Assembly (NCBI GenBank): GCA_947623215.1
Contig: CANQGN010000082.1
Coordinates: forward strand, 1-6,509
Reading direction: 5' to 3'
DNA: 6,509 bases
Source: an uncultured Clostridia bacterium
Lineage (GTDB): Bacteria; Bacillota; Clostridia; Oscillospirales; Acutalibacteraceae
A model generated the notes under the pieces. The model saw nothing but the letters and a program-made list of their open reading frames with translations. It was not told the DNA's origin and searched no databases. Each line of letters begins with the position of its first letter. Position 1 is the stretch's first letter. Below are positions 1-6,481 of the stretch, in pieces. The position numbers were made by a program, and so were the translations under genes.

Positions 1-46
1 CCCGCAGGGTAGAAAGCCGGTGGGCAATGGCAAAGGTGGTGCGCCC
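1..46 (-). repeat. Near-identical H-loop segment, copy in the second ABC gene
   Basis: These 46 bases match 2812-2857 with one mismatch (base 34 versus 2845). They encode GRTTFAIAHRLSTLR of the ATPase. The match reaches the window edge and could continue beyond it. The paralogues differ at many synonymous sites elsewhere. Confidence 0.85.
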
Positions 47-2056
47 CTGCCGCAGGCGTTCCAGCGCTTTTTGAATCATAAATTCGCTTTCGGTATCTAA
101 GCTCGAGGTCGCCTCGTCCAAAATCAGCAGCCGGGGGTCGCCCAGCACCGCGCGGGCAATGGCAATGCGCTGGCGCTCGCCCCCCGAAAGCCGGTGGCCG
201 CTTTCGCCCACCAGCGTGTTGTAGCCGTCTGGGAACTTGCAAATAAAATCATGCGCCCCGGCGGTTTTGGCGGCCTCTACCACCTCTTTTAGGGTGGCGT
301 TCGGTTTCGAAAAGCGAATATTCTCTGCCACCGTGCCAGAGAAGAGATAGCTTTCTTGCAGCACCACCCCAATTTGGCTGTGGTAATGGGCGGCGTCAAG
401 CTGCCGCAAATCTACGCCGTCTACCCGCACGCAGCCGGCGTCTGGGTCATAGAGGCGCATAAGCAGGTTAATGGTGGTAGACTTGCCCGAACCGGAGCTG
501 CCGACTAAGCCAATGGTCTCGCCCGGGCGCACGGTGAAGGAGACGTGCGAGAGCACCGGCTCGTAGCTGCGGTAGCCGAAGGTTACGTCTTCAAAGGTCA
601 CCTGCCCCTTTACCGCCAGCTGCTCCGGGTGGTCGGCCTCCGGCAGCTCGGGGGTTTGGGCCAGCACGTCGTCAATACGCGACAGGCTGATGAGAAGATT
701 CAAAATGATGCGGGGCAGGTTGGTAAACCAGGCAAGCGGCGCAAAGAGCATACCGGCGTAGCCCACGTACTGGGCCATTTCGCCCACCGTAAAGCCGGTA
801 CCGCTGAGCGCCCCCATGCCGCCAAAGAGCAGCACCAGCGCGGTGCCCATGCCGAACAGGCAGTTGATAATGGGGTTAAAAATCGCCCAAAAGCGCTCGG
901 CCTTCTCTTGCACCGCGGCCAGGCGGTGGGCCAGTACCGAAAAACGCTCGGCCTCGTACTCCTCTTTGCCCAGCGTTTTTACCACCTTAATGCCCTGCAA
1001 TACGTCTTGCAGGCCGCTGTTTAACTGGTCGTCCCGCCGCCAGGTAAGGCGAAAGAGTCGCCGCATTTTGCGGCGATAAAGCCGAAAGAGCACCCAAATA
1101 ACCGGCACCAGCGAAATAGAAAGCAGGGTCAGCCACCAGTTCATGGCAAACATAATGACCAGCGCCCCCGCAAAGGTGATGACGTAGGTAAACATGTTGG
1201 TAAAAATGTTTTCCATAAAGCCGCGAATCTGGGCGGTGTCGTTCATCACCCGGTTCATTAAATCGCCCGGCTTACGGGTATCGTGATAAGACAGCGAGAG
1301 CGCCTGCAGCTTCACAAACATCTCCTGCCGCAGCGCGGCGCTCATTTTGGCCCCCAGCCGCACCCCCAGGTAACGCTTGGCAATGTTGAGCGCCAGCTGC
1401 GCCACAATGAGGGCGGCGGTCACCCCCAAAAAGAGCACAATGTCGCCGTAGCTGCCGGTGCGGGGCACCAGATGCTCGTCTATAAAAAGCTTTTGCCATT
1501 GCTGCTGGTAAAGGGTAATGGCAGAAACGGTGAGCATCATCACCCATATTACGGTAAAGCGAACGGCGTAGGGGCGGCAAATGGTCATCAGCCGCCGAAA
1601 AGACTGCTTTTTGCCCTCGCAGCGGGGGCAAACCGAAACGCCGTGCATCACCCGGCCGCACTTGGGGCAAACCAGCTCTCGCTCGCGGCTTTCTACCCGC
1701 CGCTCGTCGCCCAAAATCAAGCGACGAATGCCCTGCGCCACGTAAGAAAAACGCGGCACCTGCCCCATGGTAAAGCGGCAAAGCACCTGCATGACCCCGG
1801 TAACGCGGGCGCGCAGCACCCCGCAGTTGGCAAGGCTTTCGCAGGCGACGTCTGAAAGGGTAGCCAGCGCCTCCAGCCGCTCTACCCGCTCGCCCTTTAC
1901 CACCGCCAAATGCCCGGCGGTTACAACCAGGTAGCCGTCGCGGCAAAAGCGGTCGTCTTCGGTTAAATCAAACGGCACGCAGTAAACCGGCGCTTCGCCG
2001 CACCGGGCTGCAAAGGCCCGCCGGCTTTCCTCCGGCAGGGCAAAGGTCAGCTCCAT
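1..2056 (-). CDS. ABC exporter half-transporter (membrane domain + ATPase) with N-terminal PH-like domain and zinc ribbon; 3' end outside window
   Basis: Likely one subunit of a heterodimeric ABC exporter in the cytoplasmic membrane, moving an unknown substrate at the cost of ATP. I translated 685 codons without a stop; the frame runs off base 1 just after the H-loop, so only the C-terminal tail is missing. Order of parts: a domain of about 120 residues with six Cys (19, 26, 38, 72, 78, 93) that looks PH-like; a zinc ribbon C130-x2-C133-x9-C143-x2-C146; a six-helix exporter membrane domain from about 155 to 455; an ATPase from about 485 with Walker A GSSGSGKST (519-527), Q-loop Q567, signature LSGGE (623-627), Walker B ending D647-E648, and H679. 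All catalytic residues are present. The ATG at 2056 is chosen because AGGGGG at 2071-2066 lies 9 nt upstream; the start is 15 nt after the DUF1854 stop, so it is cotranscribed. Family is certain; substrate and partner are inferred. Confidence 0.95.
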   Translation of the reverse strand, partial: MELTFALPEESRRAFAARCGEAPVYCVPFDLTEDDRFCRDGYLVVTAGHLAVVKGERVERLEALATLSDVACESLANCGVLRARVTGVMQVLCRFTMGQVPRFSYVAQGIRRLILGDERRVESRERELVCPKCGRVMHGVSVCPRCEGKKQSFRRLMTICRPYAVRFTVIWVMMLTVSAITLYQQQWQKLFIDEHLVPRTGSYGDIVLFLGVTAALIVAQLALNIAKRYLGVRLGAKMSAALRQEMFVKLQALSLSYHDTRKPGDLMNRVMNDTAQIRGFMENIFTNMFTYVITFAGALVIMFAMNWWLTLLSISLVPVIWVLFRLYRRKMRRLFRLTWRRDDQLNSGLQDVLQGIKVVKTLGKEEYEAERFSVLAHRLAAVQEKAERFWAIFNPIINCLFGMGTALVLLFGGMGALSGTGFTVGEMAQYVGYAGMLFAPLAWFTNLPRIILNLLISLSRIDDVLAQTPELPEADHPEQLAVKGQVTFEDVTFGYRSYEPVLSHVSFTVRPGETIGLVGSSGSGKSTTINLLMRLYDPDAGCVRVDGVDLRQLDAAHYHSQIGVVLQESYLFSGTVAENIRFSKPNATLKEVVEAAKTAGAHDFICKFPDGYNTLVGESGHRLSGGERQRIAIARAVLGDPRLLILDEATSSLDTESEFMIQKALERLRQGRTTFAIAHRLSTLR

Positions 2057-2071
2057 ACTCCCCGGCCCCCT

Positions 2072-2611
2072 TTACATAAACAAATCCACCATGCGCAGCT
2101 CTTTGGCAGTAAGGGCCGTTACGTCCGGTATTTCAAACCGGTTGCCGTCTACGTCGGTAATCACCAGCCGGGTTTCAGAAAGCTTCACCACGCCGTTGTG
2201 GTCGCAGGTAAACCGGCAGGGGCCGCTGGTGGTGGCAACGTCCCAATAAGAATAGCCGTATTCCTCTTTAATTTCGCGAATGCTTTGAATTTGCGGCATA
2301 AAATACCGCTGGGCCAGCTGCCGGCGGAGCAGGGCGGCTTGTTCCTCGTCCCACGCTGCCAAATCGTCTATCAGCCCAATTTCGCGGTAGGGTTCCTCCG
2401 GCTCGCGTACCGAGAGCAGCCGCTCGGGGTCGGTAAAGGGAAAGGTGCGGTAAAGCAGCACCCGGGGGTAGTCCTGCCCCGGCGTGTGCAGCGCCAAAAA
2501 GCCCCCCTCGGTAGGCGAAAAGACCGCCTCCCCCGGGGTCAGCCAGCGCATTTCCAGCGCCCGCTCGGCCTCTTTTTCCTGCTCGCGAATGACGTCGTTT
2601 GGTTGTTTCAT
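2072..2611 (-). CDS. DUF1854 family protein, probable cytoplasmic partner of the flanking ABC half-transporters
   Basis: A 179-residue soluble protein with no signal peptide or membrane segment. I recognise the C-terminal two thirds as DUF1854 from family-typical stretches: REIGLIDDL (77-84 region), a charged helix, YFMPQI (103-108), a strand with WDV (123-125) and GPCRF (130-134), then ITDVDGNRFEIPD (151-163) and a closing helix ELRMVDLF. The first 25 residues are charged and probably helical. The molecular function of DUF1854 is not known to me. From memory, proteobacterial members sit beside an ABC transporter near cyanophycin genes and are named for that; no cyanophycin gene is visible here. 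The gene is sandwiched between two half-transporter genes with gaps of 21 nt upstream and 15 nt downstream, which suggests a regulatory or adaptor subunit of that transporter. Start ATG at 2611 has GGGGGAG at 2627-2621, 9 nt upstream. Identification rests on remembered motifs, not on a profile search. Confidence 0.87.
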   Translation of the reverse strand: MKQPNDVIREQEKEAERALEMRWLTPGEAVFSPTEGGFLALHTPGQDYPRVLLYRTFPFTDPERLLSVREPEEPYREIGLIDDLAAWDEEQAALLRRQLAQRYFMPQIQSIREIKEEYGYSYWDVATTSGPCRFTCDHNGVVKLSETRLVITDVDGNRFEIPDVTALTAKELRMVDLFM

Positions 2612-2632
2612 GGGCGTTTGCTCCCCCTTTTT

Positions 2633-5005
2633 TTAGTCGATTAAAATGGTATTGTCGTCGCTTTCGGCCGCTTTTTGCATAGCCTCCAATGACAGCGCCT
2701 TGCTTTGCAGCTCTACCAGCTTGTAGTAAATGCCCTGCCGGGCCATCAGCTCCTCGTGGGTGCCGTACTCCGCCACCCGGCCCTCCTCCAGCACCAGCAG
2801 GCGGCTGGCCCCCCGCAGGGTAGAAAGCCGGTGGGCAATGGCAATGGTGGTGCGCCCGGCGGTCAGCTTATCCAACGCGGTTTGAATGGCCCGCTCGGTG
2901 GCGGTGTCTACCGAAGCGGTGGCTTCGTCTAAAATTAAAATGGGGGCGTCGGCCAATATGGCCCGGGCGACCGAAAGCCGCTGCCGCTCCCCGCCCGAAA
3001 GCTGCCGCCCGCCGGCGCCGATGACCGTATCGTACCCGTCTGGCATTTTGCAAATAAAGTCATGGGCGCTGGCGGCCATGGCGGCCTCCATAATCTCCCG
3101 TCTGGTTGCGCCGGGGCGCACGTAGGCGATGTTTTCGGCCACCGTGCCCATAAACACGTAGCTTTCCTGCGAAACGGTGGCAACGCACCGGTGAAGGGTT
3201 TCAAACGACAAATCTCGCAAATTCACCCCGTCTAAGGTAATCTCGCCGCTGTCGGGGTCGTACAGACGGGCGATAAGGCTGACCAGCGTAGACTTGCCCA
3301 TGCCGGAGCGCCCCACAATGCCCAGCATTTGCCCCGCCGGCAGAGAAAAGCTGATTTCTTTGAGCACCGGCTTGCCCGGCTGGTACGAGAAGGTGACGTT
3401 TTGAAAGGCCACTTCGCCCCGCACCGTCGGCAGGGCGGTGGGCGCGCGTTTTTCTACCACGTCGGGGCGGGCGTCCATCACTTCAAACATGCGCTGGGCG
3501 GCGTTCATAGAGGCCGTGCCGCTTTGAAACGCGCCGGACATCCGCTCCAGCGGACCAGACAGCATCGCCACATAGCTTACAAAGGCGGCCAGCATACCGT
3601 AAGAGACGCTGGTATCGCCCACCCGCAAAATGAGCACCGCGCCAATGCACCACACCGCCAAATTGAGCAAACTTTGGGCCACCGAGTAAAGAATAGAAAA
3701 GCGGTTTTCGTAGGCCACCAAATCGGTCTCTGCCCGGGCAATGCGGGCGCTGGCCTTGGCAAAGCCGGTTATGGCCGCCTGCTCTTGCCCAAAGGCTTTT
3801 ATGACCCGTGCGCCGGTTAAGCTGTCGTTTAAAAAGCCGTGGGCCGCCCGGTTGGCCCGGTGGTTGCGGCCGTGCAAATGCCACAGCCGGGGGCGCAGCA
3901 GGTTGCTTAAAACGGCCAGCAGGGGGGTTAACACCACCGCCAGCAGCGCCAGCTGCCACTTTAGGGCAAACATGACCCCTACCACGGCCACCACCAGCAC
4001 CACGTCGCCCAGCATGTAGGGCAGCACGTCTATGTAAAAGCCGGAGACCTGCCCGGCATCGCCCAGCCCGCGGGTCATGAGCGGGCCGGTTTGCCGGTCG
4101 GTAAAAAAGCGGAGCGACAGCCGCCGCATGGCGTTAAATACGTCGTCCTTCATGGCGCAGAGCACCCGCGGCACCACGACAGCCGCCACCAGCCCCCGCA
4201 CAATTTCAAACCCGGCGCTAATAAAGCGCAGCACAATAAACCCGCCAATGTCCAGCAGCAGCAAGGTCATAAAGTCGCCGCCCGCCAGGCTCCAAATGCC
4301 GGTAAAGTCGCTTTCTCGCCCCAGCACGTCGTCAAAAAACACTGCGCCGGTCAGGTAGGGGTTTATCGCCGCCACGGCAGAGAGCAGCACCAGGGTCAGC
4401 AGCAGCACCGTCAGCTGCGGCCAGTAGGGCTTAAAGTACGAAAAGGTGCGCAAAAAGAGGCTTCGCCGATCCATACACCGGGGGCAAATGCGCCGCTCGC
4501 GGTCTACGTAGGGGGCGCCGCATTTGTCGCAAAAAGCAGGTTTTTCATCTTCTTCAAAATCCTCTTCCCGCAGCTCTTTGCCCTCTTTTAACTTTTCAAA
4601 CAACCGGCAAAAGTGCCGCGCCCCGGCCAAATACCCGCCAGAGCAGCAGCAAACGGAAACGTCGCCCGTTTTGGCGGCAATAAAAAAGACCCCCCCGCTC
4701 ACCAGCTCCTGCAAGCCTAACGATTGAATTTCGGTAATAGAATATTCTTGCAGAGTCCACTGGTCGGCACTGGGAGGGGACGGCAGGGGTTGTCTTCGGG
4801 GGTAACCGGCATAGGTTTTTTCTTTTTGGATTTGACCGCACGAAAGAATCGCCAACCGCTCTCGCAGCAGTAAAACGAAAAAGGACTGGAATTCGCACGC
4901 GCAGTTCATATCGGCCTCAAACAGGCAGCGAATTTCATCGCGGTCAATGCCGTATCGTCGGCAAAGGGCCTCTACCTGTCGGTCGGGCGTTCGCATAAAG
5001 CTCAT
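2633..5005 (-). CDS. ABC exporter half-transporter (membrane domain + ATPase) with Cys-rich N-terminal domain and zinc ribbon
   Basis: First gene of the operon, 790 residues, about 200 longer than a plain exporter half-transporter. Residues 1-150 form a soluble domain with nine Cys (15, 27, 35, 37, 56, 119-121, 133) whose strand pattern and final helix parallel the N-terminus of the other half-transporter. A zinc ribbon follows: C159-x2-C162-x11-C174-x2-C177. The membrane domain spans about 190-500 with six predicted helices, the first at about 196-218. The ATPase starts near 530: Walker A GRSGMGKST (565-573), Q613, signature LSGGE (669-673), Walker B ending D693-E694, H725. All catalytic residues are intact. 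It probably pairs with the product of the gene starting at 2056; a homodimer cannot be excluded. Start: ATG at 5005 is preferred, with AGGAGG 10 nt upstream. An in-frame TTG at 5038 would add 11 residues but would place that AGGAGG inside the gene; ATG at 4996 is a further option. Substrate unknown. Confidence 0.95.
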   Translation of the reverse strand: MSFMRTPDRQVEALCRRYGIDRDEIRCLFEADMNCACEFQSFFVLLLRERLAILSCGQIQKEKTYAGYPRRQPLPSPPSADQWTLQEYSITEIQSLGLQELVSGGVFFIAAKTGDVSVCCCSGGYLAGARHFCRLFEKLKEGKELREEDFEEDEKPAFCDKCGAPYVDRERRICPRCMDRRSLFLRTFSYFKPYWPQLTVLLLTLVLLSAVAAINPYLTGAVFFDDVLGRESDFTGIWSLAGGDFMTLLLLDIGGFIVLRFISAGFEIVRGLVAAVVVPRVLCAMKDDVFNAMRRLSLRFFTDRQTGPLMTRGLGDAGQVSGFYIDVLPYMLGDVVLVVAVVGVMFALKWQLALLAVVLTPLLAVLSNLLRPRLWHLHGRNHRANRAAHGFLNDSLTGARVIKAFGQEQAAITGFAKASARIARAETDLVAYENRFSILYSVAQSLLNLAVWCIGAVLILRVGDTSVSYGMLAAFVSYVAMLSGPLERMSGAFQSGTASMNAAQRMFEVMDARPDVVEKRAPTALPTVRGEVAFQNVTFSYQPGKPVLKEISFSLPAGQMLGIVGRSGMGKSTLVSLIARLYDPDSGEITLDGVNLRDLSFETLHRCVATVSQESYVFMGTVAENIAYVRPGATRREIMEAAMAASAHDFICKMPDGYDTVIGAGGRQLSGGERQRLSVARAILADAPILILDEATASVDTATERAIQTALDKLTAGRTTIAIAHRLSTLRGASRLLVLEEGRVAEYGTHEELMARQGIYYKLVELQSKALSLEAMQKAAESDDNTILID
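2812..2857 (-). repeat. Near-identical H-loop segment, copy in the first ABC gene
   Basis: Partner of the segment at 1-46, in the same orientation. It encodes GRTTIAIAHRLSTLR; the sole base change swaps Ile for Phe, so every fully covered synonymous position is identical. It diverges at once on its right-hand side (after 2857). Confidence 0.85.
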
Positions 5006-5010
5006 AACGC

Positions 5011-5054
5011 GCAGCCCTCCTCTCTTTATCAAAACCAAACATACCCGGGGCTGC
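5011..5054 (-). promoter_or_regulatory. Possible leader hairpin overlapping the Shine-Dalgarno site
   Basis: In the transcript, GCAGCCC (5054-5048) is perfectly complementary to GGGCTGC (5017-5011), giving a 7-bp GC-rich stem around a loop of 30 nt. The downstream arm takes the last two G of the AGGAGG site and the spacer to the ATG. The upstream arm begins about 2 nt after the predicted transcription start, so the fold would sit at the very 5' end of the mRNA. It could lower ribosome access to the operon. Pairing is seen directly; a regulatory role is inference, and a 7-bp match in GC-rich DNA can be chance. Confidence 0.35.
5016..5021 (-). promoter_or_regulatory. Shine-Dalgarno site that decides the start of the first ABC gene
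   Basis: AGGAGG, a full match to the anti-SD core, ends 10 nt before the ATG at 5005. It favours that ATG over the upstream in-frame TTG (5038). Two of its bases (5016-5017) also belong to the downstream arm of a possible leader hairpin. Confidence 0.8.
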
Positions 5055-5062
5055 TTTTGTTC

Positions 5063-5091
5063 TTTTTATCACATCTGCCCGCAAATGTCAA
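5063..5091 (-). promoter_or_regulatory. Sigma-A type promoter of the ABC-DUF1854-ABC operon
   Basis: A consensus -35 TTGACA (5091-5086) is separated by 17 nt from a -10 TAAAAA (5068-5063), a 4/6 match preceded by TG one base upstream (extended -10). Transcription would start near 5056, leaving a leader of about 50 nt before the ATG at 5005. It lies downstream of the dockerin gene's terminator, so the operon has its own promoter. Confidence 0.75.
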
Positions 5092-5097
5092 CCCCCC

Positions 5098-5124
5098 TTT
5101 TTCACTTTTTTTCGGGGAATTTTT
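5098..5124 (-). promoter_or_regulatory. A-tracts upstream of the operon promoter, possible UP element
   Basis: On the coding strand three A-runs (5124-5120, 5112-5106, 5102-5098) lie just upstream of the -35 box, with centres about 13 and 9 nt apart. In an otherwise GC-rich window this A-richness stands out and suits an UP element or bent DNA that raises promoter strength. Function is inferred from position and composition only. Confidence 0.4.
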
Positions 5125-5144
5125 GCGGTTCTCGCCCAAACAGC

Positions 5145-5185
5145 AAAAACCCGGCGGCGCAGGCGCCAAAACCTGCACCGCCGGG
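5145..5185 (-). terminator. Rho-independent terminator of the dockerin gene
   Basis: Starting 20 nt past the stop codon, the transcript can form a 14-bp stem between CCCGGCGGUGCAGG (5185-5172) and CCUGCGCCGCCGGG (5163-5150), with a single U-G wobble and an 8-nt loop. Five U follow at once (5149-5145), then GCUGUUU. No T-run follows the hairpin on the plus strand, so it acts leftward only. It separates the dockerin gene from the ABC operon. Confidence 0.93.
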
Positions 5186-5205
5186 CAAATCTCATAAAAA
5201 GGGGA

Positions 5206-6408
5206 TTACATATCCCACGCCAGCGACTCTTCTACCGGAAAATGGTCGAGCTTGCCGACCGCGTATTTTAAAATCAGCAGGGCGTCGGCGGCGTTGAGCT
5301 TGTAGTCGTCGTTTACGTCGCCCCAGTAAAAGGCGTCGTCGGTGGTTTCGGCTTTGCCTACCGCCATGCGCAGCACGGCCAGCGCGTCGGCGGCGTTAAT
5401 TTGCCCGTCGGCGTTCACGTCGCCAAAGCGGCCGCCGCTACCCAGCAGCAGCTCCTCCAACGCGCGAAAGTCCTCTATGTTTTTCAGCGAATCCTCGTCT
5501 CCCCCAAGCAGGCCGTAGGCGTTCAGGCGGTTGGTGACAACGAGGTAGGGCCCGGCCGCCACCAGCGCCGCCTTGGCCAGCGAGCACCCCGCCAGCGAGT
5601 CGGCGGTGGGGCAGGCGGCAATGGCAGCCTCCATTTGGCGGGTAAGGGCGGGCAGCTGGTCGCTCAGCGCCGCAAACTGCTCGTTCAACCGGCTGATTTT
5701 CGCCTGCTCTTCGGGGGTGAGCAAGGCGATTAACTCGTCGGGCAGCCCGTCAAAATAGGTGACGTACTGGTCGGCGTAATCCAGCAGATTTTCCACCGTA
5801 AAGGATTCGGGAAAATGCGGCAGCAGCGCCCCGTAAAAGGTGCGGCCGACCGCCATTGCCTGCTCGTCGTTTAAGGCAGAAACGGCGTCGGTCACCTCTA
5901 CCGTAAAGGCAATCACCGCGCCCGCCGCCTCCATACACAGCGACTCGCCCAAAGTGGCGGGGTCGTCTTCTCCCCCGCCGGCAAGGGGCGAGGTGTAGGG
6001 CGAAAGCGCCCCCAGCAGGGTGATGTTCACGTCCAGGTTGCCAAACTGCAAGTCGGCCAGCACCCGCAGGGTCTCCGGCAGAGTTTGCTCAGATATAGGC
6101 GAGGCAGGCAGCCGGGCGATGGTTTTGGCGGCAAGCAGGCGGCTGTAGCCGTCGCACACCGCCGTTACCCCCGGCAGCTTTTCAATTTGCTCGTCGCTCG
6201 CCTCGGCCATTACCGCCACCGCCTGCGCGTAGGCGGCCAGCGCGGCCTCAACGCCCGCGTCGTCCGGCGAAGGGTACTCTGCAACCGTCGGCAGCGCGGC
6301 GGTAAGCGCCTGCCACTCCCCCGCCGTGGGAGCGGCGGCCGAGCAAACCCCGCCGCCAAAAACGAGCACCAGCGCCAACAAACCGGCTATCCATTTTTTC
6401 GCGTTCAT
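5206..6408 (-). CDS. Secreted acidic helical protein with C-terminal type I dockerin
   Basis: A 400-residue exported protein. Residues 1-26 are a Sec signal peptide: Lys at 4-5, a hydrophobic core from 7 to 21, and an Ala-rich end with probable cleavage near 24-26; C22 lacks a lipobox, so a lipoprotein is unlikely. Residues 329-388 are a type I dockerin with two calcium loops, D330-N332-D334-N338-D341 and D364-N366-D368-N372-D375, joined by a linker. Dockerins bind cohesins on scaffold or surface proteins, so this protein probably joins an extracellular complex. The body (27-325) is acidic, Ala/Leu-rich and predicted helical; I see no glycosidase, peptidase or other catalytic motif. A stretch near 40-95 resembles the small helical FIVAR-like domains of Gram-positive surface proteins, a weak resemblance. 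Four Cys (85, 158, 266, 275) remain in the mature protein. The ATG at 6408 has AAGGAG (6422-6417) 8 nt upstream. The gene has its own promoter and terminator. Confidence 0.93.
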   Translation of the reverse strand: MNAKKWIAGLLALVLVFGGGVCSAAAPTAGEWQALTAALPTVAEYPSPDDAGVEAALAAYAQAVAVMAEASDEQIEKLPGVTAVCDGYSRLLAAKTIARLPASPISEQTLPETLRVLADLQFGNLDVNITLLGALSPYTSPLAGGGEDDPATLGESLCMEAAGAVIAFTVEVTDAVSALNDEQAMAVGRTFYGALLPHFPESFTVENLLDYADQYVTYFDGLPDELIALLTPEEQAKISRLNEQFAALSDQLPALTRQMEAAIAACPTADSLAGCSLAKAALVAAGPYLVVTNRLNAYGLLGGDEDSLKNIEDFRALEELLLGSGGRFGDVNADGQINAADALAVLRMAVGKAETTDDAFYWGDVNDDYKLNAADALLILKYAVGKLDHFPVEESLAWDM

Positions 6409-6452
6409 GTTCCCGTCTCCTTATTTTCTATTATGTGCATTTCTGCGCCCCC

Positions 6453-6481
6453 ATTATAGCACAAACCGCCGCCCGGCGCAA
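6453..6481 (-). promoter_or_regulatory. Sigma-A type promoter of the dockerin gene
   Basis: The -10 is a full consensus TATAAT (6458-6453) with an upstream TGC (extended -10). The -35 candidate TTGCGC (6481-6476) matches only TTG of the consensus, at the ideal 17-nt spacing. The predicted start near 6446 gives a leader of about 38 nt that carries the AAGGAG site. The strong -10 likely offsets the weak -35. The remaining bases to 6509 are A/T-rich and show no gene. Confidence 0.8.

Noticed and set aside
545..1024. Plus-strand open frame of 159 codons, and similar plus-strand frames at 1283-1855, 2198-2644, 3329-3820 and 4091-4591
   Set aside because: They lie antisense to well-defined ABC and DUF1854 genes, have skewed Arg/His/Gly/Pro-rich translations without domains, and arise from the high GC content.
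1272..1946. Minus-strand open frame of 224 codons overlapping the second ABC gene
   Set aside because: It is out of frame with the ABC coding sequence, which reads through this region with zinc ribbon and membrane helices intact; the product is a low-complexity Arg/Ala/Gly string.
4944..5042. Possible upstream leader ORF of 32 codons starting at ATG 5042 and overlapping the ABC start
   Set aside because: No good Shine-Dalgarno site precedes it, there is no run of regulatory codons, and its peptide has no recognisable feature. A chance frame is the simpler reading.
5006..5205. Riboswitch or T-box in the intergenic region before the ABC operon
   Set aside because: The predicted leader is only about 50 nt and contains no terminator/antiterminator pair or known aptamer core; the large hairpin here belongs to the upstream gene's end, before the promoter.
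5401..6459. Plus-strand frames opposite the dockerin gene (5401-5733, 6085-6459)
   Set aside because: The minus strand here has a signal peptide, two calcium loops, a promoter, an SD site and a terminator; the plus-strand products are compositional shadows.
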